Notes under the pieces: generated by a model
Databases searched by the model: none
Seen by the model: only the letters and a program-made list of their open reading frames with translations
Told to the model about the DNA's origin: nothing
Part shown: positions 23,500-33,205 of the stretch, piece by piece
Layout of the letters: each line of letters opens with the position of its first letter
Numbering within the stretch: the first letter of the stretch is position 1
NCBI RefSeq assembly: GCF_013388945.1
Contig: NZ_JACAEH010000007.1
Location: forward strand, 30,187 to 94,186
DNA length: 64,000 nucleotides
Reading direction: 5' to 3'
DNA from: Nitrososphaera sp.
GTDB lineage: Archaea; Thermoproteota; Nitrososphaeria; Nitrososphaerales; Nitrososphaeraceae
Translations under genes and position numbers: made by a program

Positions 23500-23949
23500 A
23501 TGAGCGGCATGAAGATGGAGACCTGGGTCGCGCTGGCGTCGCTTGGGCTATCTGTCATGTTCGTGGCCCTCGTCATTTCGTTCTACAACTTTCTAATTGG
23601 GCCTGAAGGTCAGGGTCCTGACAGGGTGGTCGACCCTGCGGGGCTTCTGATACAGCAGGTCTCGATATCTGCCGGGCCTTCGATAATCCTTGCAGTGTTT
23701 TCGTTTGTGATGGCAAAGGGCACTGGCAACAAGCAGGCAGGCGTGTTTCTGATAGGCGCCGGCATAATCATGATAGCAGGCATGTTCTTTGCAAGCACTC
23801 TTGTGCCACTGATAAAGAACGAGTTTGTGGTCGGCGGAGTCGGAATAGTGCCGTACCCGTTCATGGTAGCCGGCGCCGGGATGGCGGGGCTTGGCGGCTA
23901 CCTTGCGTCAAAGAAGGCCCGGGCAACGCACTTGGATGATCTGCGTTGA
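23500..23949 (+). CDS. Four-helix membrane protein (149 aa)
   Basis: Hydrophobic helices near residues 8-32, 56-75, 80-102 and 115-137, a short basic C-terminus (ASKKARATHLDDLR). No conserved catalytic residues are seen. Its stop overlaps the TTG of the epimerase gene (TTGA), so it is co-translated with it. Function unknown; perhaps a membrane partner for polysaccharide assembly. Confidence 0.75.
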   Translation: MSGMKMETWVALASLGLSVMFVALVISFYNFLIGPEGQGPDRVVDPAGLLIQQVSISAGPSIILAVFSFVMAKGTGNKQAGVFLIGAGIIMIAGMFFASTLVPLIKNEFVVGGVGIVPYPFMVAGAGMAGLGGYLASKKARATHLDDLR

Positions 23950-25397
23950 GCGCAGACAGCGAGATACCCGTGTCAAGGGACCTTCTGCCCATCAGGATCT
24001 CGGGCAGCCTGCCGTCTGTCTTTGAGCAGGCAAAAAAGGCTGCAAGCCCGGTTCTCTCCATAGTGACTGGGACCAAGCCCGACTTTTACAAGCAGGCGCC
24101 CCTTATGGCCGAGGCCAAAAAAGAGGGCATTCCTGCATTTGTGATAAACACGGGCCAGCATTTTGACGACGTGCTCGGGTTTGGCATGAAAGAGTTTGGC
24201 CTCGACGAGTTTGTGGGGTGCAACCTGCAGATTCGGGGCGACCTCATGGAAAAGGCAAGCGAGATGATACTGAAATTTGGCTATTTCGGGCGATACTGCC
24301 GCAAGAACTTTCCAGACATGCCCGTGCTCCCTGTGGTGCACGGCGACACCATAGTGGCAGGCATCGCGCCCCTTGCCTGGGTCTTTGGCATCGGACAAAA
24401 GGTCGCGCAGAACGAGGCGGGCCTGCGCTCGATGAGCCCGGAGGCTATGAAGCACGTAAAGGCAGGCAAGGAGCCGACGCGCAGGCAGGCAGAGAGCCTG
24501 GTGCACAGCCAGCTTGCAGGCCGGTGGTTTTTGGCGCGCGAAGAACCTTTCCCTGAGCAGATAGACACCTGGATATGCTCTGCCGGCACCCAGTTCTTTT
24601 TTGCGCCGACGCAGCTGAACAAGGACAACCTAGTGCGGGAAGGCTACCCCGAGGAATTCGTGTACGTGACTGGCAACTCTGTAGTCGACGCAATACACCA
24701 GAAGCGCAGCCAAAAGGCAGACAAGAGCGTCTTTGAACTCTACCCGCAGCTTGAAAGCGGGCAGTGGATAAGGATGGACATACACCGGCGGGAAAACCTG
24801 ACAGAGCGCCGGTTCAAGTCAATAGTGGGCGGGCTTGCAGAGCTTGTGAAAAACTCGGACAAGAAAATAGTCCTGGTCATGCTCAATGCGACGCTTTCTG
24901 CGCTCAAGCACTATGACCTTGAGTCAAAACTTGAGAGGCTTGCAGGCGACTACCCTGACAAGTTTGTGATGACGCCTCTCTGGAAAGAGTACGCGCATGT
25001 CGTCGAATTCCTGGACAGCGGGCACTGCTGGGCGGAAATGACCGACTCTGGCTCGATGCAAGAAGAGCTCCTGTACTTTCCAAAGGTCGCGTCGCTGACA
25101 GTCAGGCTCAACACCGACAGGCCAGAGACCGTGTTTGACGCAAAGAGCAACATCCTGGTACCTCCCCTGAGCCCGTCGTGGATTTCTGCAGTTGTCAACG
25201 TGGCCGGGGAAAAGGGCGAGGGCCTCGGGCTGAGGCTGAAGAAAAAGAAGCCCATCTACGGCACGCCGGGTCAGGTGTCAAAGAAGATAGTGCGGATAAT
25301 AAAGAAAGAGTTTGAAAAAGGCGATGCCAACTTTTACCCCTGGCTCCACCAGAGGCTCGGGCTCTGGAAGGAAAAGCAGGGCATAACGTACATGTGA
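23946..25397 (+). CDS. wecB: UDP-N-acetylglucosamine 2-epimerase family protein
   Basis: GT-B-fold epimerase converting UDP-GlcNAc to UDP-ManNAc or related chemistry. Landmarks are the VTGTKPDFYKQAPL entry loop (usually G-T-R-P-E), NTGQHFDDVL, VVHGDT, AQNEAGLRS, TGNSVVDAI, and MDIHRRENL. At 483 residues it is about 100 longer than bacterial WecB, with extra N-terminal and C-terminal parts and a Lys in place of Arg in G-T-K-P. TTG start overlapping the upstream stop. Probably provides a ManNAc-type sugar for surface glycans. Confidence 0.85.
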   Translation: MSADSEIPVSRDLLPIRISGSLPSVFEQAKKAASPVLSIVTGTKPDFYKQAPLMAEAKKEGIPAFVINTGQHFDDVLGFGMKEFGLDEFVGCNLQIRGDLMEKASEMILKFGYFGRYCRKNFPDMPVLPVVHGDTIVAGIAPLAWVFGIGQKVAQNEAGLRSMSPEAMKHVKAGKEPTRRQAESLVHSQLAGRWFLAREEPFPEQIDTWICSAGTQFFFAPTQLNKDNLVREGYPEEFVYVTGNSVVDAIHQKRSQKADKSVFELYPQLESGQWIRMDIHRRENLTERRFKSIVGGLAELVKNSDKKIVLVMLNATLSALKHYDLESKLERLAGDYPDKFVMTPLWKEYAHVVEFLDSGHCWAEMTDSGSMQEELLYFPKVASLTVRLNTDRPETVFDAKSNILVPPLSPSWISAVVNVAGEKGEGLGLRLKKKKPIYGTPGQVSKKIVRIIKKEFEKGDANFYPWLHQRLGLWKEKQGITYM

Positions 25398-26636
25398 CTA
25401 GACTGAGAACCTGCCCTTTCTCACGCCTGACTTTTTGCGCTCTACTGCAGTCATCAAAAAGACGTCTCGTAGCATCTTTTCGTACGCCTTGCTCATGGTC
25501 TGGCCGCGCCGGCCCATCATCTTTCTCTGCGTCTCGATGGCCGACGACAGCTCGAGCTCGACGTTTCTGGCGCCGACTCCAGCGCCCCAGATTGAAAACG
25601 ACGGGACGTCCTTTGCGACCAGGCCGTGCAGGTGCGACGACACCCCTATCTTCCTGCCGCTGTAGGTGAGCGTCCCAATCGACGTCTTTGCCATGTCTGC
25701 GATGAACGCGCCCACCTTGTTCAGGCCGGTGTCGGTGCCTCCCATCTTGATGTTTCCGTACGTCATCTTCAGGTCAGAAGTGGTGGTCATGGCGCCAAGG
25801 TTCACCCACTCGCCGACGTACGAGTGGCCCACAAAGCCTGCGTGGGCCTTGTTGGTATAGTCGGAAATGACCGAGTGCTCTATCTCGCCTGCAACTCTGC
25901 AGCTGACGCCGATGTAGCTTGAGTCTATCACTGAAAACTGCTTTACCTGCGCGCCGGCGCCAATGTAAGCAGGACCTGTTATCCTGCACGGCGCAACCTG
26001 GGCACCCGGGCCTATGTAGATGCCGCCGTTTCTTGTGTCAAGCACCGCGCCCTCCTCGACCTCTGCGCCTTCTGCCACGACGCCTGCCGCGCCGGTGACC
26101 CTTGCGCCCAGAGGGTCGGACCTCTCGTCTGAGGCAGTCTGCATGGCAAGCGAGTTTTCAAGCACCCTTATGATGTCCCAGAGGTCTGACAGGATGCCGC
26201 TCTCCTGCCCCGCGTCGGTGGCCTTGTCGACATTCAGTTTTTTAACATTGACGGCCGCGCCGGCCCTGACGCACTTTGACAGGTATTCGGCGTCCTTTCT
26301 CGACAGGCGGGCCACGACGAGCCTGTTTCCTGACGTTATCGCAAAGGTGTGGGTTATCTTTTCGAGCCTGTCGATATCAAGCGCCGAGGGGTGCACGAGC
26401 CCGTTGACAAAGATGGTGTCGCCGTCATGCGAGCCCGTGTTCACCTCGCAGCCGTGCCTTTCCTTTGTTATCTCCTCAAGGTGCTTCCTTGCCAAAAGAG
26501 AGACGGGGCGCCTGCCTGCATGCTCGTACTCTTCAAGGATTGTCCTTGCCCCTATCTTGACGTTAAAAGTCGCCCTCGTGAGCGTGAGGGGAGCAAAGTT
26601 TTTCCAGTGGTGGTCCTCAAAGAGCGTGACTGGCAT
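25398..26636 (-). CDS. GlmU-like sugar-phosphate nucleotidyl-/acetyltransferase with left-handed beta-helix
   Basis: Residues ~1-180 (FEDHHWKNFAPLTLTRATFNVKIGARTILEEYE) match the NTP_transf_4 type domain seen in putative archaeal and Bacteroidetes GlmU-like proteins, lacking the classic GxGTRM loop. Residues ~190-390 are hexapeptide repeats of a left-handed beta-helix (IGPGAQVAPCRITGPAYIGAGAQV, HSVISDYTNKAHAGFVGHSYVG). It may acetylate and/or activate a hexosamine phosphate. Start ATG overlaps the stop of the preceding nucleotidyltransferase (TAATG), so the two work together. Confidence 0.85.
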   Translation of the reverse strand: MPVTLFEDHHWKNFAPLTLTRATFNVKIGARTILEEYEHAGRRPVSLLARKHLEEITKERHGCEVNTGSHDGDTIFVNGLVHPSALDIDRLEKITHTFAITSGNRLVVARLSRKDAEYLSKCVRAGAAVNVKKLNVDKATDAGQESGILSDLWDIIRVLENSLAMQTASDERSDPLGARVTGAAGVVAEGAEVEEGAVLDTRNGGIYIGPGAQVAPCRITGPAYIGAGAQVKQFSVIDSSYIGVSCRVAGEIEHSVISDYTNKAHAGFVGHSYVGEWVNLGAMTTTSDLKMTYGNIKMGGTDTGLNKVGAFIADMAKTSIGTLTYSGRKIGVSSHLHGLVAKDVPSFSIWGAGVGARNVELELSSAIETQRKMMGRRGQTMSKAYEKMLRDVFLMTAVERKKSGVRKGRFSV

Positions 26637-27340
26637 TATATCTTGCCCAGCCTGCTGGCGTACTTTTTGTATGCGTCAAGGTACGACTTTTTGTCGCCAA
26701 TGTCCACAAAGCCGGTGGATTCAACCTTGAACGCCTTGACCTTCTTCTTCTCGTCAAGCGCCTTTCTCACCGCGTCGTCCATGCCAAACGCGCCGGTCGC
26801 CGGTATCATCTTCAAAAGGTCGGGCTCCATCACGTAGCAGCCTATGTTGATGAGGCCGGATATCTCGGGCTTTTCGCGCCAGCCCGTGATGTCGCTGTTC
26901 TCGGTGTCGATGAATCCGTACTTTAGCTTTGTAGTGTAGGGCATGAGCGCCATCGACACAAACGCCCCTGACTCTTTGTGCATCTTTATCATCTTGCGAA
27001 GGTTGAACTCGTAGACCGAGTCGCCGTAGACGCAGACAAAGGGCCCGTTCACAAACTTTTCAGCAGTCTTGAGCTGGCCTGCCGTTGCAAGCGGCCTTTC
27101 CGCACGCGCATATTCTATCTTGACTCCAAAGCGCGCGCCGTCCTCGAAATAGTCCTCTATCGTCCTGTGCAGGTAGCTGACGCACAGGACAACCTCCTTT
27201 ATGCCGCCGGCGTTTCTCAGCCACTCGATGATGTACTCCAAAAGCGGCTTGTTTCCAAGAGGTAGCATGGGTTTTGGGATAAAGAACGTGTAGGGCTGGA
27301 GCCGGGTTCCGAGCCCGCCAGCAAGTATGACTGCCTTCAT
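26636..27340 (-). CDS. Sugar-1-phosphate nucleotidyltransferase
   Basis: A 234-residue GT-A-like enzyme that joins an NTP and a sugar-1-phosphate. The signature AVILAGGLGTRLQPYT with PKPMLPLGNKPLLEY is at the N-terminus, YGDSVYEF carries the Mg-binding Asp near residue 110, and GWREKPE and FVDIGDKKSYL follow. It is like RmlA/GlmU N-domains. It is the first gene of the two-gene operon with the GlmU-like protein. TATA box ~30 nt upstream (CTTATATATA). Confidence 0.93.
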   Translation of the reverse strand: MKAVILAGGLGTRLQPYTFFIPKPMLPLGNKPLLEYIIEWLRNAGGIKEVVLCVSYLHRTIEDYFEDGARFGVKIEYARAERPLATAGQLKTAEKFVNGPFVCVYGDSVYEFNLRKMIKMHKESGAFVSMALMPYTTKLKYGFIDTENSDITGWREKPEISGLINIGCYVMEPDLLKMIPATGAFGMDDAVRKALDEKKKVKAFKVESTGFVDIGDKKSYLDAYKKYASRLGKI

Positions 27341-27408
27341 TTCTGAACCACAAATAGCATTCTGGTATATATAAGATAAAACATATCCTTACAGAGAAGT
27401 ACTGCAGT

Positions 27409-28740
27409 TCACGCCTTCAGTATCTTCTCGACCCTGGCAAGCACGTCTGCAGGATTTTTCCCAAATATCGTTATCATGGGTTCCTTGCCGACAGCGCCCT
27501 TGTGGTAGATGACGTCTGCTGCAGGGTTTTTCGCAAGAGCCAAGGTTGTTCCCCAGAAAACAGATGAGCCCTCTTTGCGCTTGATGCCTGCAGGTTCCTT
27601 GCTTCTGTCGTAGCTTGACACGGAAAATAGTCTCTTGCATGCTTCAATAATCCTGTTGTCGTACCTGATGTTTATCACAGAGCGCGTCGCTGTCTTGACT
27701 TTCATGCAGGCAAGAACGGCGTCTGCCATGTGGCTTGACGCGCCAAACTCTACCCTGCTAACTGGGACTGCCATATCGCCAGCCCTGACAATCCTGCCCC
27801 TGACTGCTGCCACGTCCTGCGCGCTTGCCGCGTCGGGCAGGGCGTAGGCAAAGTTGGTCGCAGTCTCGGGTATCAGGCGCGCAAAGCCTGGAAGCGTCAC
27901 AAGTCTGTCGACAGCGGCCTGCAGTTCCATGATTGCCGCATAGCGCTGCGCATCTCGGTACATCGGCGCAAGCGGGTTTGTTACAGGCAGCCCCTTGCCT
28001 ACGGCAACGGCAGACTTGATGGCGTTTTGCACGTACTCGTTTGCCCCCGCGCACGCCTCTGCTATTGTAAGCCTTCTTGCAAGAAACGCCGTTGCGGCGG
28101 CTGAAAAGTTGCACCCCGAGCCGTGCGTCTCTTTTATCCTGATGCGCGGGTTTGACATCCTGGTTATCCTGCCTGATTTTTCAAGCAGTATGTCCGTGAC
28201 TGTGTCCTTGCCGGAGTGGCCGCCCTTTATTATGACGTTTTTTGCGCCAAGCGCGCGGATCTTTCTTGCCGCACTGATAACATCGCGGTCATCGCGTATT
28301 TTCATGCCTGCAAGCTTTTCTGCCTCCATCCTGTTAGGAGTGACAAGAGTACACAGCGGGATCAGTCTCTTGACAAGAGGTTCCATCGCGCCTTTCTGCA
28401 ATAGCCTGTAGCCCGTGCCTGCCGCCAATATGGGGTCAAGCACTATCGGCACCTTTGTTTTTGAAAGTAATCCTGCGACAGCCTCGATGGTGTCGCTGCT
28501 GTAGACCATTCCTACCTTTATCGCGTCAGGAGGCGAATCTGACATGACTGCCTTTATCTGCGCCCTTACCGCGTCGGCCGGAACCTCAAACACACCTGCG
28601 ACTTTTCTAGTGTTCTGTGCCGTTATTGCAGTGATTGCGGTGCAGCCGTGGACTCCGAGCGCGGAAAACGTCTTCAGGTCCGCCTGGATGCCTGCTGCGG
28701 CTCCAGAGTCGCTTCCGGCAATCGACAGCACTACCTTCAA
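27409..28740 (-). CDS. thiDN: Bifunctional HMP(-P) kinase / thiamine-phosphate synthase (ThiD-ThiN)
   Basis: Thiamine synthesis fusion. ThiD (residues ~1-260), a ribokinase-fold kinase: SIAGSDSGAAAGIQADLKTFSALGVHG, VLDPILAAGTG, IIKGGHS, THGSGCNFSAA (anion hole GSGC). ThiN (~275-440), the archaeal replacement for ThiE that couples HMP-PP and HET-P: ATNFAYALPDA, EFGASSHMADAVLA, VINIRYDN, DVIYHKGAVGKEPMITIFG. TTG start with a GAATAAGTG box ~26 nt upstream. It is divergent from thiC, so the 92-bp gap holds both promoters. Confidence 0.94.
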   Translation of the reverse strand: MKVVLSIAGSDSGAAAGIQADLKTFSALGVHGCTAITAITAQNTRKVAGVFEVPADAVRAQIKAVMSDSPPDAIKVGMVYSSDTIEAVAGLLSKTKVPIVLDPILAAGTGYRLLQKGAMEPLVKRLIPLCTLVTPNRMEAEKLAGMKIRDDRDVISAARKIRALGAKNVIIKGGHSGKDTVTDILLEKSGRITRMSNPRIRIKETHGSGCNFSAAATAFLARRLTIAEACAGANEYVQNAIKSAVAVGKGLPVTNPLAPMYRDAQRYAAIMELQAAVDRLVTLPGFARLIPETATNFAYALPDAASAQDVAAVRGRIVRAGDMAVPVSRVEFGASSHMADAVLACMKVKTATRSVINIRYDNRIIEACKRLFSVSSYDRSKEPAGIKRKEGSSVFWGTTLALAKNPAADVIYHKGAVGKEPMITIFGKNPADVLARVEKILKA

Positions 28741-28832
28741 CGCCGGTCTGTTCTCTCCATCACTTATTCAGTCTATCGGACGCTCTCAACATCAATGCTT
28801 TATATCGCATCGCTGCAATACATACCGATATT

Positions 28833-30167
28833 ATGGCTACTCAAATGTCCAGCGCAAGGAGGGGAATAGCTACCGACGAGATGAAGCTGGTAGCAAAGGA
28901 GGAGGACGTTTCGCTAGATTTCATTGTCCACGCAGTTGCAAGCGGCTCTATAATCATCCCAAAGAACGTCGCCAGGCCGCAGAGGGAGCGCAAGGTGGTG
29001 GGCATCGGCAAGGGGCTCAAGACAAAGGTCAACGTGAACATCGGCACATCGACTTTGCACCAGGACCTTGACGAGGAGATATCAAAGGCAAAGGTGGCAG
29101 TCAAGTACGGCGCTGACACGATAATGGACCTGTCAGACGGGGGCGACATCGACCACATCCGCCGGACGCTTTTAGAAGCGGCGCCCATAACCTTTGGCAC
29201 GGTGCCCGTCTATCAGGCGTACTGGCACGGCGTCGAGAAATACAAGAACCCGCTCAACATCACAGAGGACGACTACCTCAACGCGTTTGAAAAGAACTGC
29301 CAGGACGGCGTCGACTATACCACCATACATTCGGGAATCACGAACGAGCTTGCCAAGCGCGTCCTTGAAGTGAGGAGGCACGGCGGCATCGTCTCAAAGG
29401 GCGGCACGATTACAGCAGCGTGGATGCTAAAGTACGAGAAGGAGAACCCGTATTTTGAGCACTTTGACTACATGTGCGAGATTGCAAGGAAGTACGATGT
29501 GACTTTCAGCCTCGGCGACGCGCTGAGGCCCGGCTCTATACTTGACTCGCACGACGAGCTGCAGGTGGCAGAGATGATAAACGTGTCAAGGCTTGCCAAG
29601 AGGGCGCACGAAAAGGACGTGCAGGTGATGATAGAGGGGCCCGGCCACGTCCCGTTGAACGAGGTTGCTGCAAACGTGAGGCTTGCCAAGTCGCTCATAG
29701 GCGACGTGCCATACTATGTCCTTGGGCCGCTTGTGACAGACGTTGCGGCAGGCTATGACCACATCGCAAGCGCAATAGGCGCGGCCGTGTCTGCTGCGGA
29801 AGGCGTCGACCTGCTGTGCTACCTCACACCTGCCGAACATCTGGCGCTGCCGACAGCAGAGGAAGTCAAGGACGGGCTCATCGCATACCGCATAGCGGCG
29901 CACGCCGGCGACCTTGTAAAGATCCGCGACAAGGCAATAAAGTGGGACAGGGCGATAACCGAGGCAAGGCGCACGCTCAACTGGGAGCAGCAGATAAAAC
30001 TTGCGATAAACCCGGAAGAGGCGGCGAGAATTCACTACAGGGAAGGCCAGCACGACGGCAACAACGTACCATGCACGATGTGCGGCGCAGCGTGCGTATA
30101 CATCATGCTCCCGCAGCAGCGCCAGCCAAAAGAGAAGAAAGAAGAGGCGCCTGCGCAGACCAGCTAA
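28833..30167 (+). CDS. thiC: Phosphomethylpyrimidine synthase
   Basis: Radical-SAM-like enzyme that rearranges AIR to HMP-P, the thiamine pyrimidine. Conserved blocks: NVNIGTS, VKYGADTIMDLSDGGDI, TIHSGIT, SLGDALRPGSI, MIEGPGHVPLNE, YYVLGPLVTDVA. The 4Fe-4S motif is near the C-terminus: CTMCGAACVYI, i.e. C-x2-C-x3-C, one residue shorter than the C-x2-C-x4-C of bacterial ThiC; I believe this spacing occurs in other archaeal ThiC but cannot check here. The ATG at 28833 follows a TTTATATCG box; 444 residues. No TPP riboswitch is visible upstream. Confidence 0.95.
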   Translation: MATQMSSARRGIATDEMKLVAKEEDVSLDFIVHAVASGSIIIPKNVARPQRERKVVGIGKGLKTKVNVNIGTSTLHQDLDEEISKAKVAVKYGADTIMDLSDGGDIDHIRRTLLEAAPITFGTVPVYQAYWHGVEKYKNPLNITEDDYLNAFEKNCQDGVDYTTIHSGITNELAKRVLEVRRHGGIVSKGGTITAAWMLKYEKENPYFEHFDYMCEIARKYDVTFSLGDALRPGSILDSHDELQVAEMINVSRLAKRAHEKDVQVMIEGPGHVPLNEVAANVRLAKSLIGDVPYYVLGPLVTDVAAGYDHIASAIGAAVSAAEGVDLLCYLTPAEHLALPTAEEVKDGLIAYRIAAHAGDLVKIRDKAIKWDRAITEARRTLNWEQQIKLAINPEEAARIHYREGQHDGNNVPCTMCGAACVYIMLPQQRQPKEKKEEAPAQTS

Positions 30168-30301
30168 AGAACATAGTTACAGAGACAGACGCGCTTGCCG
30201 CAGCAGGGGCATTTCTCTGTATCCTGCGCTATGCTGCAGCGCCTGCCATGGGTCTCGCAAAACACGAACCGCTCTGAATCTGCTTCCTGTGCTGCCTGCA
30301 T
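30164..30301 (-). CDS. Cys/His-rich microprotein (45 aa)
   Basis: Convergent with thiC, sharing a 4-nt stop overlap (CTAA). The residues Cys15, His18, Cys22, Cys31, Cys33, Cys34, Cys39 and Cys41 (FCETHGRRCS, KCPCCGKRVCLC) suffice for two zinc sites. The ATG at 30301 is ~28 nt after a GTATTAAG box, supporting a real gene. Confidence 0.55.
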   Translation of the reverse strand: MQAAQEADSERFVFCETHGRRCSIAQDTEKCPCCGKRVCLCNYVL

Positions 30302-30430
30302 GTCATGCCGTATCGAAAACGTTGCTTAATACATCAAGCAAGCTAATTTAGACACGCAAGCTAACTTCCATAGATTTGCGATTTTAACGTAGAATTATAA
30401 ATGACGTACATCGCTGCCCTCACTGCAAAT

Positions 30431-31540
30431 ATGCGGTTACTTGAATATCAGGGTAAGGAGCTTTTCGATCAGTACGGGATAAGGATACCCCGCTCGCACC
30501 TTGCCAACACCGTCGAAGAGGCAAGGGAAGGTGCAAAGAAGATAGGGATCCCGCTCGTGCTAAAGTCACAGCTTACAGTCGGCGGCAGGGGCAAGGCCGG
30601 CGCGATTTTAAAAGTAAAATCCGAGGCCGAGCTTGCGCCGAAATTCAACGAGCTAGTCCACAAGGAAGTCAAAGGAGAGCTCCCGCGCGGCATACTGCTT
30701 GAAGAGATGGCCGACATAAAGAAAGAGCTGTATCTCTCGCTTTTCCTGAACCGTAGCAAGCGCTGCTACTCGCTCATCTCGTCTGCTGAAGGCGGGGTCG
30801 AGATAGAAAGCGCAGGCAACAAGGTCGTGGTAGACATCCCGGTCGACGGCCTGACGCCGCAGGTTGCAGAGGACACGGCTACAAAACTCGGGCTGACAGG
30901 CAACGCGGCAGTAGCGTTTGTCGACCTCACTACAAAACTGTCAAAACTTGCAAGCGAGAAGGAGGCCGAGCTTGCAGAGATAAACCCTGTGGCGATACTT
31001 GGCGACGGCTCGATGCTTGCGCTTGACGCCAAGGTGATAATAGACGACAACGCCATGTTCCGCCACCCCGAGCTGAAAAAGTACGAACACGTGTCAGAGC
31101 TTGAAAAGCAGGCAGAAGTCTCGGGCTTTTCGTTAGTCGAGCTTGAAGGCAACATTGCAATCATCGGCAACGGCGCGGGGCTTGTCATGTCCACACTCGA
31201 CCTCGTCGCCGACGCCGGCGGAAAGGCAGGCGCGTTTTTGGACTTTGGCGGCAGGGCGACCACCGAAACAATCTACGAGGCGCTCAGGGTAGTGAGCCAG
31301 ATAAAGAAGGTCGAAGCAATCCTGGTCAACCTGTTTGGCGGAATCGTGCGCACGGACCTCGTGGCGCAGGGGCTGCTTGACGCTTACAAGAACAACGTGA
31401 TTACCGTCCCGGTGTTTGCAAGGATCTCCGGCGCCGAGTCAGAGCGCGCAAAGCAGATGCTGCAAGGAAGCAGGGCGAAACTCTATAACACGGTTGAGGA
31501 GGCAATACAGGCCGCAGTTGCGGCAGTCGGGAGGAGATGA
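30431..31540 (+). CDS. sucC: Succinyl-CoA synthetase beta subunit
   Basis: ATP-grasp subunit of the ADP-forming succinate-CoA ligase of the TCA cycle. The N-terminus MRLLEYQGKELFDQYGI is canonical; SQLTVGGRGKAGA is the nucleotide lid, AEINPVAILGDGSMLALDAKV the Mg/nucleotide site, and GNGAGLVMSTLD plus NLFGGIVRTDLVA the CoA-ligase Rossmann part. 369 residues is normal. The ATG at 30431 is chosen over 30401 for homology. Overlaps sucD by 4 nt. Confidence 0.96.
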   Translation: MRLLEYQGKELFDQYGIRIPRSHLANTVEEAREGAKKIGIPLVLKSQLTVGGRGKAGAILKVKSEAELAPKFNELVHKEVKGELPRGILLEEMADIKKELYLSLFLNRSKRCYSLISSAEGGVEIESAGNKVVVDIPVDGLTPQVAEDTATKLGLTGNAAVAFVDLTTKLSKLASEKEAELAEINPVAILGDGSMLALDAKVIIDDNAMFRHPELKKYEHVSELEKQAEVSGFSLVELEGNIAIIGNGAGLVMSTLDLVADAGGKAGAFLDFGGRATTETIYEALRVVSQIKKVEAILVNLFGGIVRTDLVAQGLLDAYKNNVITVPVFARISGAESERAKQMLQGSRAKLYNTVEEAIQAAVAAVGRR

Positions 31541-32445
31541 CAATGGCAGGCTATGACATATTTGACATACTGGTCGGGCGTGGCGACGAGAAAAAGCCGG
31601 TGATAGTGCAGGGCATAACCGGAAGCTACGGCTCGACGCACACCCGCCTCATGAAGGCGTACGGCACAAACATTGCAGCAGGCGTCACACCCGGCAAGGG
31701 CGGGCAGTCATTTGAAGGAATCCCCGTCTACAACGGCATGGCAGAGGCGGTGAAGGCGACAGGCGCGCAAATATCCGGGATATTCGTTCCGGCGCAGTTC
31801 TTTCTTGGGGCCGCGATGGACGCGCTTGACGCGGGCATAAAGCTGCTTGTTGCAATACCGGAGCACGTGCCTATCCGCGACTCGATAAAGGTGATAGAGC
31901 ACGCCAAGAGCAAGGGCGCAAGGATGGTCGGCCCCAACACCGCCGGCGTTATTGTGCCAGAGGTAATGAAAGTAGGCATCATGCCTGCCCAGCCGTTCAA
32001 GCGGGGCAACACCGTCGTGTTTTCAAGGAGCGGAACTCTGATGTACGAGGTCTCGTACAACCTGTCCAACAGGGGGTACGGCCAGAGGCTGTGCCTTGGG
32101 ATCGGGGGCGACCCGATAAACGGTACCAACCTGATAGAGGCGTTTGACCTCGTGCGCAACAGGCCCGACGTCGACTCGGTGGTCGTGGTGGGAGAAATCG
32201 GCGGCGACGCGGAGGAGCAGCTTGCCGACTATATCATCCGCACGTCGTTCTCAAAGCCGGTCGTCGCATACATCGCAGGCAGGGCGGCGCCGAAAGAAAA
32301 GAGGATGGGCCACGCAGGCGCCATTGTGTATGGCAACTACGGCTCTGCCGAGTCCAAGGTGGCAAACTATGCCAAGGCCAGCGTGCCTGTAGCAAAGAGG
32401 CCTGCAGAAGTGCCAGAACTGCTCGCACAAAAGATGCGCAGGTAG
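31537..32445 (+). CDS. sucD: Succinyl-CoA synthetase alpha subunit
   Basis: CoA-binding subunit that carries the phosphohistidine. Landmarks: [21 protein letters not shown] (CoA Rossmann loop), [27 protein letters not shown], and RMGHAGAI with the active His. In the usual E. coli numbering the first loop is VIVQGFTG. 302 residues. Translationally coupled to sucC, so the heterodimer is made together. Confidence 0.96.
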   Translation: MTMAGYDIFDILVGRGDEKKPVIVQGITGSYGSTHTRLMKAYGTNIAAGVTPGKGGQSFEGIPVYNGMAEAVKATGAQISGIFVPAQFFLGAAMDALDAGIKLLVAIPEHVPIRDSIKVIEHAKSKGARMVGPNTAGVIVPEVMKVGIMPAQPFKRGNTVVFSRSGTLMYEVSYNLSNRGYGQRLCLGIGGDPINGTNLIEAFDLVRNRPDVDSVVVVGEIGGDAEEQLADYIIRTSFSKPVVAYIAGRAAPKEKRMGHAGAIVYGNYGSAESKVANYAKASVPVAKRPAEVPELLAQKMRR

Positions 32446-32446
32446 A

Positions 32447-32614
32447 TTACGAAAACTCGTCTCTGTAACGCTCGCGCAGGTAAAGGAGCCCCTTTACGAG
32501 ATCACGGGCCTGCGCAGGCGTTATCTTGCTTTCCTGCAAGAACTTTTCATCGACTCCAAGCGAAAGGAGCTTCATGATGTCCCAGTGCATCTGGACAATC
32601 TGCGGATCTCGCAC
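32447..32614 (-). CDS. Small hypothetical protein (55 aa)
   Basis: A helical, charged protein (KLLSLGVDEKFLQESKITPAQARDLVKGLLYLRERYRDEFS). A GTG at 32614 lies ~26 nt after CTTTTATACC, making it the likely leaderless start; a GTG at 32629 would add five residues. It begins two bases past the sucD stop on the opposite strand. Confidence 0.5.
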   Translation of the reverse strand: MRDPQIVQMHWDIMKLLSLGVDEKFLQESKITPAQARDLVKGLLYLRERYRDEFS

Positions 32615-32653
32615 AATTGCCGTATGCACTTCAGGTATAAAAGGATAGGCGTG

Positions 32654-33184
32654 TCAGCCCCTGAGCCACGCCCTGTACTTTTTTGCGTCTATGCAAAAGA
32701 CGAGGGCGCACTGGGCAAGGGCGCCCATGTTGTTCTGGAGCATCCTGACCCAGATGGCCGAAATGAGCGGGTGCTTCTCGGGGTTTGGTATCCTCACCGC
32801 CTTTTTGATGTCGGCACCTGACACGGGGATCACTTCATTGTAGATGAACTTGCTCTCCTGCTCGCCCACCCTTATTGGCAGGCCGAGCTTGTAGGCAAGG
32901 GCGCGCATCAGAGGAAACGGCAGGTCGGTCTTGGCGTCTTTGACAAACCTTTCCTTTACGCGAAACGCTAGGTCTATCATCAGGTCTTCCTTCTCTGCAT
33001 GCGCGCTGATAATGACATAGTCGCCGCGCTTTAGTTTCTTGCTGTACATGACGATGGTCAGGCCCTGCGATTCGAGGCGCTGCTCTCTGTCTGGCTTTGC
33101 AATGGCGTCTTTCACGATGGGGCGAGTCAGGCCAAACTTGCCCTCGCACTCTTTGCGGAAAAGCTTTGTGTATTTTACGGCCAT
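32654..33184 (-). CDS. Hypothetical protein, conserved-looking alpha/beta (176 aa)
   Basis: A soluble protein with VKYTKLFRKECEGKFGLTRPIVKDAIAKPDREQRLESQGL at the front, a strand LKRGDYVIISAHAEKEDLMIDLAFRVKE, and a C-terminal VRMLQNNMGALAQCALVFCIDAKKYRAWLRG. No catalytic signature. ATG start ~29 nt from a TTTTAATATG box that it shares in opposite polarity with the zinc-ribbon gene at 33242. Confidence 0.65.
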   Translation of the reverse strand: MAVKYTKLFRKECEGKFGLTRPIVKDAIAKPDREQRLESQGLTIVMYSKKLKRGDYVIISAHAEKEDLMIDLAFRVKERFVKDAKTDLPFPLMRALAYKLGLPIRVGEQESKFIYNEVIPVSGADIKKAVRIPNPEKHPLISAIWVRMLQNNMGALAQCALVFCIDAKKYRAWLRG

Positions 33185-33205
33185 CCTGCGGGGTATCTTT
33201 GCTCA

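Noticed and set aside
28741..28832. TPP riboswitch in the thiDN/thiC gap
   Set aside because: No CTGAGA or GGGGTGC-like TPP box motifs on either strand; the 92 bp are filled by two promoters.
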